This document shows, in pieces, positions 1 through 9,907 of a DNA stretch of 64,000 nt. The stretch spans positions 496,001-560,000 of the forward strand of contig JAEVLN010000019.1 in NCBI GenBank assembly GCA_018350325.1. The letters run 5' to 3'. Under the pieces are notes generated by a model. It was not told where the DNA came from, did not search any database, and saw nothing but the letters and a program-made list of their open reading frames with translations. The DNA comes from Globodera rostochiensis. Taxonomy: Eukaryota; Nematoda; Chromadorea; Rhabditida; Heteroderidae. Every line of letters starts with the position of its first letter. Position 1 is the first letter of the stretch. Made by a program: the position numbers and the translations under genes.

Positions 1-195
1 CAATGGCACACATCGCTTTTTGACAATAAACGCAAAAATGTTTGCAAGCAGCAAAAGGATAGCCAATCCGGTGATTGTATGAGCCAAACGGACGAAAACA
101 TAGCCAGAATTGGTGCCATAAAGTTGGGCCTCAACACAATCCGGGTCGGACGACGAATTTTGAGGGATGGACAACGACGACGAATTATCGTACAT
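1..195 (-). CDS. Partial 7TM chemoreceptor-like GPCR, first exon
   Basis: The minus strand reads 65 uninterrupted codons from an ATG at 195 to the window edge. The first 35 residues are Ser/Asn-rich with N-x-S sequons (start MYDNSSSLSIPQNSSSD) and one Cys, as in an extracellular N-terminus. A hydrophobic helix follows (about residues 40-58, ITGLAILLLLANIFAFIV), then the basic stop-transfer KKR. This glycosylated-tail plus TM1 layout is typical of nematode serpentine receptors that sense external chemicals. Only one helix is visible, so the subfamily cannot be named and another small membrane protein is possible. The gene is cut by the window boundary. Confidence 0.6.
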   Translation of the reverse strand, partial: MYDNSSSLSIPQNSSSDPDCVEAQLYGTNSGYVFVRLAHTITGLAILLLLANIFAFIVKKRCVPL

Positions 196-1376
196 AATTA
201 AACAAGTAATTAACTGTTTGTTGTTCAGACTAAACACGAAATGTTTTAATTTTATTTAAGATTTAAGAAAATGACGCCACAAATTGTTTGGAATGGAAAT
301 GGGTAATTAATTAATTTCCTTTACAAATATAAATGAAATAAATTTTAAAATTAACTCTTCAGCAAAATCTTTGAGAAATAAAGTTTAAAATATTGTGTTG
401 GTCCAACGCACAAACGAGAAAACTTGAAAGTTGTGCCATTTGTTGGAACATGATAAGTACCAGTGCCCCATTTATATGGATATGAATTTGCCAATGGCAA
501 TAAAATATGAACCAATTTGTGCTCGTGTGAAATTAATTATACCATTCTTAGTTTAAAAGTTAAATTTTCCCAAAATGAACGCGTGTGAAATTAAAGAGAA
601 AATGTTCAAAGTTGTGAAAACATTGTGGGAAAACGGAACCTTTTGGGTCAAATTACATACAAACAAATTCGATAAAATTATTCCTTCTTTCATTTTAATT
701 CATCGTCTTTTTAAACTTCCTATTTCCACCATAGAGAAAGATACGGCAAAGTGATAAACTCCCCTTGAGAATTGCTGTCAAAAAGAGCAAAATCGGATGG
801 ATTGGAAGATTGAGGGTGAGGGGAATATTATGCAACGGATCACTTCTCGAGAATGACCTCTCGAGAGGAGGACGGCGAAGAAGCACCAAAGGGAAGTGTG
901 AAGAGGAACAGACTAAACGGGATTTTGGGGGTGGTAAGTTTGGGTAAGTGTGCTCATTTGGAGGTGGTAATGGCACTTTGGGAAGGGAGGGCGAGTCGCA
1001 TTTTCAATTTTTGCCAGAATGGATGACCAAGGGTTAGTTAAATCGGTCAGCAAATTGATTTTGGTTGAGGCCATATTCAACTCCCCAAATGCATTGATTT
1101 GGCCAAGTCACTTCACTCAAAACGAAGGGACGGAGAGAGAACCCCTTATTTCAAATTTCCATCATGAATCAAATTGCGGAAACAGTGAAATTTTTTCAAC
1201 ATAAGCAAGCTAAACAGTGAATTGTAAGCAGATAAGTAAGTGATCGGACAAATACATAAGCACAATTTGCATAAATATCTCTGGTCAATGCCGTAAAAGG
1301 AAATGGAATTTAAATCCAAAAACTCTCAAAAATTCGAACTCAACTTTGCTGCTACCCCGGCCAATCTTCTCCAACT
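196..1376. other. Intergenic, no supported gene
   Basis: AT-rich spacer between two minus-strand genes. The short open frames around 695-976 and 765-947 overlap on opposite strands, are of low complexity and match no domain I recognise. The 3' UTR of the H2A.Z gene must lie just below 1377 and the promoter of the truncated receptor just above 195. Confidence 0.5.
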
Positions 1377-2320
1377 TCAGTTTCTGTCCATCTGCTGAGT
1401 GTGCGTGGCCAATTGGTTGTTGCTCACGTCCAAAAGCGACTTCTGCTGACTTGGCTGAGTCTGCGGCTGAAACGAAAAACAAATCAAAATAGGCCCCTTA
1501 AGCGTTTTGTCCAAACCTTTCCCATCAGCGAACGGTGAATGTGCGGAATAACTCCGCCGCCAGCAATTGTACCTTTTATCAGGGAGTCAAGCTGAAAACG
1601 GGGGACAAAATAGGCCCGGCAAAGAGTTCGGCTTCAAAATTACAAAAATTAATGAAAAGCAAGCGACATTCTGAACTTCTGTAAGGCGTCTGGTTCTGAT
1701 TTTCTAAAGCCAACCCCCAGAAAAAAGAGACTACAACTCCAGTTCAATCTGTTAATTTGGAATCTTGGTTAGGATTCAAAAAAACATGTTGTTGACCTGG
1801 ATTCTTTGTGGAAGCTGACCCCAAACCAAAAAAATTCCATTTGACGAAAAACCAGAAAAATTTTGCTTTTGCTTGGGCCGAACCTCCCCCCGGAAATTTT
1901 TCAGGTTACGCCTCTGTCTAAAACGCCCACCTCCTCGTCTCCACGGATGGCCAAATGCAAGTGTCGCGGTGTCACCCGCTTCACCTTCAGATCCTTGGAC
2001 GCGTTGCCGGCCAACTCAAGCACTTCCGCGGTGAGGTATTCCAGAATGGCCGCACTGTACACTGCAGCAGTGGCCGCTGAAAATTGCGAAAAATTTCTTC
2101 GATTTCAAAGTTTCGATCGTACCAACGCGTTTGCTGGTTGTGCGCTTCTTCAGAAAACGATGAATGCGTCCGACAGGAAATTGGAGACCAGCTCGTGCAC
2201 TGCGTGAGATGGCTTTCTGCAAAAGAAAATTTTTGAAAACAAATTTCTTACCTAAATTTTTTTTACTTTGGATTTTTCCTTCCCGCTGTCCTTGCCAGAC
2301 TTTCCTTTGCCACCAGCCAT
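1377..2320 (-). CDS. htz-1: Histone H2A.Z variant
   Basis: This is the replication-independent H2A variant placed in nucleosomes at promoters. Five exons (2267-2320, 2123-2216, 1931-2076, 1517-1591, 1377-1466) join in frame to about 152 residues. It starts [14 protein letters not shown] and contains [19 protein letters not shown], the H2A.Z acidic-patch region [30 protein letters not shown], and the variant-specific [20 protein letters not shown]. Two things are odd. Loop 1 reads TTSKRVAATAAVY, one residue shorter than the usual TTS-x-GRVGATAAVY. The C-terminus carries a 29-residue Gln/Asn/Ser-rich tail after HRSLMGK. A TTTTAG acceptor-like site 33 nt upstream of the ATG suggests trans-splicing. 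The gene is intron-bearing and single, unlike clustered replication-dependent histones. Identification is secure; the last exon rests on its open frame and splice sites. Confidence 0.93.
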
Positions 2321-3007
2321 TGGAATAGTTTTTTTTTCTTGGGTAGGTAAAAGCTAAAATCTTCAAAGAATAATGCCTCCTGGTATTTTTAGCTCAAATC
2401 ATCTCCTAATCGACATCTAATTACAAATTAGCGGGGGAAATCCAATTGTAATAATTTTATGCTCCGGCAATGACAAATGAGTTACATAATATAGCACTAC
2501 AAAGAACGTTGCAATCGTTTTACTTTATTTTTCAAAAAGCGCTTTAAATCCCCAATTTTCATTTTTCTATTTACTTTGAAAAACCATAGGGGGGCCCTTT
2601 TGGAAAATATTTTATTCTAAAAATTGTCTGAAAATATGTTATTTCATAATACCATTTTGTTTTTGAGTTCTGTGCATAAAATTAGGAAAATCTGTACATC
2701 TAAAAAAAAAGCCCCACATCGATGTGCGACCGTAATTTCTTTTTTAAAATGACAGAACGCCAAAAATGATGACAAACAATTCGTTCAAACATTAATTAGC
2801 TTCCGAAGCCGAAACTCGAAACAAGCTTAATTTTTTACCCTAATGAGTGCAGCATCGCAATAGTTGTTTGACATTTATCAGAAATACAGAAATTAATAGG
2901 AGGCAAAAAGAAAACATCCCCGAGAACGCGTGCCGTTGTACACAGTTAAAATGGCCAAATGCAATGCTAATAATCAACAAATGTCTTCCAAATTAGCCCC
3001 CCCCCCA

Positions 3008-3906
3008 TCAGCCAATGCGAACAATTCGGGCACTACACAAGCCGCAGGTCGATTTGCAGTGAATGCTAAGCCAAACGATGAGGAAAGGCTGAAGGCACTG
3101 CCCTCTTTGTTTGTAGACGTTGCAAAGATTGGACGGAGCCGAGTCTTGACATGACGACGAAGGCGAAGCACTTGTTGTTGTTGTTGAGCTGCTGCTGGAG
3201 TTAACGCCTAAAAGTGTGGAGTCGGCAATACAATAAATGTTTCTTAAATTGTCCACAATTTAGGCCCTAAGCCTCGGCTCGGCTTAGGCCTAGTGGGTGT
3301 GTGTTTAAAGTCTGCGTGAACTTTTTGGACACGTGATGCTTTCTCTGTTCCATATTAAAAACAGAAGAAATCAAAAAATTGAGCCACCACGTGACGCTTG
3401 ACTTTGAATTACAATTAGGATTACTACCCGACTCGGTGACGTTTTAGGGCCTGTTCCTCAACCCGTCCCTAACATGCCGTCTCTGACGAACCCCACCCAA
3501 ACAGCAGACCGTCCCCAAGAGTTTGGGGCGACTCTAATATCATCCAATCTATATTGCAAAGCTCGGACTGAATCTACCAGGTCCAGTGGCGACTTACTCC
3601 CATAAAATCATGTCCAGTCACCGCACCCGAGAATACCACTTTTTTTTTTTTTGCCAATTTCGTGCTCGACATTCGTGTTCATTTGCAAACTTACAGCAAT
3701 TGTTGCTGTCACAAGAAAGACCATCTGGACAAGTCCGATCGAGACAAGCTGATTGAAAATTTACATGCTAATAATAATAATTTTTACTTACGATTACAGG
3801 ACACGTCCGTACTTTGCGAGATGGAAAAATTGAAAATATTTGTTAGGAGCAACAGCGACAACAAATTGATGAGAATGGGCGGAAGGAGCGAATTGTGGCG
3901 AGGCAT
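3008..3906 (-). CDS. Secreted ShKT-domain protein
   Basis: Three exons (3792-3906, 3695-3748, 3008-3207) join in frame to about 122 residues. Exon 1 encodes a signal peptide with a long Leu-rich core (ILINLLSLLLLTNIFNFSIS). Exon 2 is a Cys-rich segment (PCLDRTCPDGLSCDSNNCC, six Cys with the junction codon). Exon 3 has a Ser/Thr linker followed by a six-Cys ShKT (SXC) module with the hallmarks CQD, YKQRGQC and CKSTCGLC. ShKT modules occur in secreted nematode enzymes, mucins and effectors as well as in channel-blocking peptides. No enzyme domain is attached here, so the role is unknown. A 487-nt intron separates exons 2 and 3. The signal peptide and ShKT motif are clear; the joining of exon 2 rests on phase-compatible GT-AG sites. 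Confidence 0.8.
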
Positions 3907-6900
3907 TTTTAATCGGGTTTAAAATTTAAGATTTTAAAAATTAATTAATATATCATTTTTATATTACGCTTATCCTAGCCCAGCAGTTCCAAATCGAAGG
4001 GATCCCGAATTAAATTGCTGAAATAAAAATTGGGAAATTTTGCATTGCTTTGCAGAGTGATTATTCATTTTAATATATCATTGGGTAAAACTCATGAAAG
4101 GACGATATTTGAACAGCTTTAGCTTAAAGCTAGCTTGAAGTGTCAGCTGAAATTCTAAATTTGATTTTTTGCTTCATTTATATGTAATTCAAATTGAGAC
4201 AAAAGCTTTGTGCGAAAAAAGCTTTTATGGATTTAAAGAAATCGGCAAAATGACAATTAATTTTCAGAATTGTTTATTCCAATCATTTTTTATTTATTTA
4301 GTAAAAAAATGTTAGCCATATACATACGATGGTGGTCACTTATTTATTCATAACGGCGAGAATAGGACAAATATAGGTAAACAAATCTTAATCGTGTCCA
4401 GTCATCTCAAGAAAAAGTTCTTGCAATCTAAATTTATATTTAAATTATTTAACATGAATATTTTAAAGTCAACGATTTAAAATATATTTTATTTGATTTA
4501 ATTCGATTTAAATGGAGATCACTGACTGATCCTGGCCACCTGACCAACTCTCGTTTAGGTGCATTGTTGTTTGTGTTTCGATATTTAATTTTATTTTCTT
4601 TAAATTAATAATGACTCATTAAGAACTAATTCCAACAGGTGTTTTTTGTTGGAATGGGAAGACTTTGCGTATTGCGACTGACCCTCGACAGACCTTCACC
4701 CATTTTGGCGTGGTGAATGCTAAAAAAGCATTGGTTATCTTCCAATCAAATTAAATTTTTTGATCCACTACATTTTTTCATTTAGTCCATTTTTATTGAA
4801 TCTACAAAAACAACAATAAGTCCATCCAATTGCCGAATTTCTTTTATTACTTTGTTTAAAATATTCATATACTTAAATGCGAAAAAAAGATCACAAAAAT
4901 GGGTGTTTTTAACAAAACCAACTCTAAATTGATCCGCCTTAAAAATTTGGTTAATTTCAGACAGTGCCTATCGGCACTAGAGACCGGTAAAAACTGATTT
5001 TAGGGATTGGGATCCCGACAAATCCGGTGCGATTAATCCAGAATATTTTTTCGGATCCCGCGGGGTTGAGAAAATTCTCAAAATTGCCTGAGGCGCCGTC
5101 AAAAATTTTTTAAGATGCACATCAAAATTTAAAAAGAAAAAATGCGGTATTTATTTGTTTTTAGGGGTGGGAGGGTGAAAATATTTTGAGGGTTCAGTTT
5201 TGTTAAGAAAATAAGAGATCAACGATCAATCCCGCGGGATTGATAAATGCTCGGTCGGGACTAATAACATTTTGATATTAATTGTAAAAAGGAACCCTTT
5301 GGAATTTGCCGTTAAATAGAAGAAAGCCGAAGTCTTGGCTTAGAAATTATTTGCTTTTGGAGTCTAAGAAAGAGAAAGTAGTCAGAGTCTTTCGTAGGAA
5401 AAGCCTCTGCAATTGATGGAAGTGGGAGTATTCTTTACTCCATCCCCCCCCCCCAGCGACCCTCCGCCCGACACTTTCAAAACAATTTTATCGACCCGTC
5501 GTCTCCCCCCCCCCACACAAATTCCCCAGCAGCAGATGTGACGGTCGGTGTTTGAGCTTTCTCCACACCATTCTCCTAGCGCCTCTCAACCCAATTCAAC
5601 CATAAAAAAATTGCCTGCGCAGAGAGTCTGATGGACGGATAGGAAGACGGATAAGCCTAAGCCTAAACTGTACCACCATATTCATTCAATTCAACCTCCC
5701 GCCGCCGCCAGCAGCGGAAGAAGCAAAACCCGCACCAATTCTCGGCACGCTGCCCCCCCCCATTTTAAAAAAAAGTCACTGAAAGGTGTTTCTAGCGCTT
5801 TCGGGGTCGTAGAATTTGAATCCGACCAACCGGTACGACTAATCCGAACCTGAATTCGAAGAATCTTTTTTGAAATTCAAAATTGTCCGTCTCAAATGGT
5901 TGCTTTCATGACCTCAAGCCATCCTTGGGTTTTAAGGATTCTGAACTAGGCCAAAGTTAGGCAGATGTTTTTCAAAAGTACGATCCGGCAGGCTCTAAAT
6001 TACGATATTACAGTATACAAATAACGATCGATACGACACAGGCCCTTTTACACACAACTATGTAGGTAACTCCCCCAGTGTTGGCTGATGCGTATTAAAG
6101 GTGAAACAACCCATCCCCCGAGGGGCACTGAATTTGACACTCCGGCCAAATCAATCTTCCGACCAACCCCCCCCCCCCCGTCCCTTTACAAATTGTTTTT
6201 GCCCTTAGCAAAACATAAAATGTTTAAGGCCTCCTATTTTCACACTTAGGTAACCCCCCTCCCCTCCCCGAAATAATGATAAATTTCGTACTTTCCACCA
6301 ATTTGGCCACTTTATTCCTCGTTACTAAATGTCGCAGTCGAATTACTGAATCAGAATGTGTTTAGTTTAATAATGAGGCCATCAGCAAAGTCTACCGTCG
6401 TTGTCCCCGAATTGAATTTGTACTCTTTTGTCAGAAACACGAGCCCCGTCCCCTTGGGGGATATTTATTTTAAAGGCTTCATTATTTTTGAAACTCTGCT
6501 GGATCCTGCTGTCCTTTGCGATTAAACCGTTTGATTATTGCGGCAATTAATTCAAGCAGATTTGTTTCGAATTACGCAAATTGTTTGTGGTCACTGTCGC
6601 CGCTGCACAATTTGAGGTGTTTTTTAGTTTCCAGGCCCTCCCTTATCACCCTCTTTTTTGTATCATTTAAACTCGCCTTTCTCAAATATTTTATTACGTA
6701 CATATTATTGCAAAACAAAACATTCTCCCAAAGATAACAGTTTTTGTTTTTGCTTGATTTTGATAAATATTTGTTTGTGATTGTAGTTTTCGGGTCAATT
6801 TTCTTGACAAGCCTATCGGAATAGTCGGTGCCCCCCCCCCCAAAAAAAACTGAGGTTTCTTTAAAAATACCCAAATTAAAAGGAAGATTAAAGTATGTTA

Positions 6901-9900
6901 AGCTCTGACGTTATAGCCGCGCAGAGGGTCATATTATTGATACAAGCAGTGTTATTTTTGATTAAAATAAGTATTGCTGATATAATATGTACATATGCAT
7001 CTTTTATATAAACAAAGATTAGCTCGGGATTTGTGGAGGACGGATGGGCGGTTGACTGTTGCGGTGACCTATCGATATAAAATACATATACATACATACA
7101 TGCCCACTAATGGACCCCCCCCCCCCCCTCCGCCTCCCCCAGCCCCCCACATACGCCTCCCCCAGCCCCCGCCTCCCACATACGCCTCCCCCGCCCCCCA
7201 CATACGCTTCCCCCGCCCCTCTCCCACATACGCCCCCCCCCCTCAGCACCCCCTCCCCCCTCCTCCCTCCTCCCCCAGACCCCCTCCCCCCCCCCCGCCT
7301 CCCCCAGACCCCCCCCCCAGGCCCCCTCTCCCCCGCCTCCTACATACGCCTCCCCCGCCCCTTTCCCACATTCACCTCCCCCTTCCCCAGATCCCCCCCC
7401 CCCCCTCCTCCCCCAGACCCCCTCCCCCCCCCCCCTCCTCCCCCAGACCCCCTCCCCCCCCCCTCCTCCCCCAGACCCCCTCCCCCCCCCCCCCCCCTCC
7501 TCCCCCAGACCCCCTCCCCCCCCCCTCCTCCCCCAGACCCCCTCCCCCCCCCCCCTCCTCCCCCAGACCCCCTCCCCCCCCGCCTCCCCCAGACCCCCTC
7601 CCCCCCCCCCGCCTCCCCCAGACCCCCTCCCCCCCCGCCTCCCCCAGACCCCCTCCCCCCCCCCCCCCCCGCCTCCCCCAGACCCCCCCCAGGCCCCCTC
7701 TCCTCCGCCTCCTACATACGCCTCCCCCGCCCCTTTCCCACATTCGCCTCCCCCTTCCCCAGATCCCCCCCCCCCTCCCCCAGACCCCCCCCCCCCCTCC
7801 TCCCCCAGACCCCCCCCCCTTCTCCCCCAGACCCCCCCCCCCCCTCCTCCCCCAGACCCCCCCCCCCTCCTCCCCCAGACCCCCCCCCCCCTCCTCCCCC
7901 AGACCCCCCCCCCTCCTCCTCCAGACCCCCCCCCCCTCCTCCCCCCTCCTCCCCCAGACCCCCCCCCCCTCCTCCCCCAGACCCCCCCCCCCTCCTCCCC
8001 CAGACCCCCCCCCTCCTCCCCCAGACCCCCCCCCCCCTCTCCTCCCCCCCCCCCCGCCTTCCACATACGCCCCCCCCTCTCCCCATTACGCCACCCGCCA
8101 TTTGAGCGTATTGCACATCACCCTCACCATCAAAAGGCTTCACTCGCCTCCTCCCACTGCTGCCGTGCTCATTGATTACCAAAACATGTGTGTGTGTGTT
8201 GTGTGTGCAGCGCTTTCGCCATCCCAACCTTTTAAATTGTTCCGTTTGTGCCTCAACGGAGGGAATTTTTTGTTCGCATTAATGATTAATCACATTTTCA
8301 TGTTACGCACATACGCAAAAAAAACTTTTAAACGACACGTGTATGCATGACTTTTAACTTTTTTTAGAATGTGCCTCAGGCAATTTTGTTCACATTTTCT
8401 ATTTTGGGCTCCGCGCGCCTTCCATCCCAAGCGACGGCCGGGAGGCTGGTTGGTGTTCAGTTGCGCTATCACGCGTTTTTTACTGTGTACGATGAGGGGG
8501 GAATGGGGTGACTCTGGCCGGCCCCGGCCATATGGGAGTTTTTTGCTGTGTGTTTTCTCCACTGACGAAAATTGGTCGAGAGTCGAGAGTGGGAGGGGGG
8601 GAGGTGGGGGTGGAAGGACATCCAATATTTACAATATTTACTCTCTCTCCCCCCGGGGGTAGGAAGGACATCCAATATTTGTTCCCCCCCCCCCTCTTCG
8701 ACGGAAGCCATTCTTTTCTCCTTCCAACGTCTTTTTCAACTCTTTTTTTGTCATCACCAATTTTTTCTCCATCAAAATTCCCCCCCCCCCCCCCCCCCCC
8801 TCCCCCCGTCGTCTTCATTCTTCAATCTCCGCTTTGCCGAACGTCGTTTTCGTTTTTTCCCGCGAGAATAACCACGTGGGCTGTGAGCGGTGCTGGGTGG
8901 GGAAGGACTTAATAAATTTGGGTGCTTTGGAAATTGCGGAAAATGGTGTGATCCACTTTAAATAGATCATTTATATACGACTCCCACACATTAAATGTGT
9001 CATTAGACAGAAAATTTAATTGGAAATTTCCCATCTATTCCATTCCATTGGATTTATAGCACCACGGGCCATCACATCACACCATTTTTTTGCTGGTCTA
9101 TAAAAATGAGTTGATTTTATCGTTTTCATTTTTGTTCTTTTATTACCCCCCCCCCCCACTTCCCCCGCGGCGGCGGCGGCGTCCTGGACGGCAAAAAAGA
9201 AAAAAAGCGAATTAATTCATTTGTGCAAATCATAACGCCAAAACGATTTAAACAAATTTACAACAGAACGCCAAAGATTTATTATTACCAACAATTCGTT
9301 CAAAAACATTAATTCGCTTTTTTTTTTCTGTTTTTGCCGTCCATAATTCACTCAATTGCTTATGCATTATGTATTTATTATTCTTAATGCATTGTGTCGC
9401 GCGTTCTTTCGCATTTTTCGTGCTGCTGACAATTGACAAAGCCCCCAATAACAGGTGGTGGGGGGGGAGTATTATATTGTTTCAGTGCAAAATGAATCAC
9501 CAAATAATTCCCAAATTTAATCAAAATCTGAACAGTTCATGAAAGAATTAATGAATGAGAAAAAATTCGGGAATATTTGTTTAGATGCTTTCTGAATGTG
9601 GCGCTCGGGAATATTTCGCTGAATTTAGCCTTTCTATTCCACTGGAGACCGTTTTAGACTGCATTTTTTTGGGGGGCGGCATGGAATGAATTCATTTCGT
9701 CCATTAGAAGAGTAAACAAACAACAGGTGGCCAAAATAGCATTCATTTTAGTTTCTTTCAGAGAACATTTTTGTTCGTTCGTTCGCCTTTGTTCCCGAAT
9801 TTTGAAATATTTCTCTATACATGTCAAACAAAATGTTTTATTATTTAGACAAATAATTTAAACTAAATTTTTTTCTCAACAAACATCAGCTAACTACAAA

Positions 9901-9907
9901 AGTCCAA
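3907..9907. other. Gene-poor spacer with C-rich repeats
   Basis: Six kilobases without a supportable gene. The region is AT-rich with interruptions of long cytosine runs (around 5450-5520, 6170, 6830, 8690, 8780, 9150). Long plus and minus frames at 6995-8350 are polyproline or polyglycine products of the C-rich repeat and are not genes. Around 8600-8680 an 18-nt phrase ending in CATCCAATATTT occurs twice, separated by a pyrimidine-rich stretch. The lipin promoter and 5' end must lie at the right end. Confidence 0.5.
7110..8095. repeat. Cytosine-rich minisatellite, about 1 kb
   Basis: Almost pure C on the plus strand, built from variants of CCTCCTCCCCCAGACCCC followed by a run of 6-16 C. The right half, from about 7765, uses shorter units. 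A longer sub-block ending in CCTCCTACATACGCCTCCC recurs at about 7330 and 7700, so there is higher-order structure. All three frames stay open on both strands because the units lack A and T stop contexts. This explains the several 170-450-codon phantom ORFs. The strand is dense in C-runs, so it could form i-motif on one strand and G-quadruplex on the other. Confidence 0.92.

Noticed and set aside
695..976. 93-codon minus frame
   Set aside because: No family resemblance; overlapped by an equally long plus frame, with biased Pro/Ser composition.
2930..3154. 74-codon plus frame MPLYTVKMAKCNANNQQ
   Set aside because: It is antisense to the ShKT exon, whose Cys pattern and splice sites make the minus strand the real gene.
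6995..8350. Polyproline (+) and polyglycine (-) open frames up to 451 codons
   Set aside because: They are products of the C-rich tandem repeat, open in several frames on both strands at once, with no domain or splice structure.
8480..8912. Overlapping frames on both strands near 8.5-8.9 kb
   Set aside because: Low-complexity purine/pyrimidine sequence with a 20-nt C run; no conserved motif or compatible splice partners.
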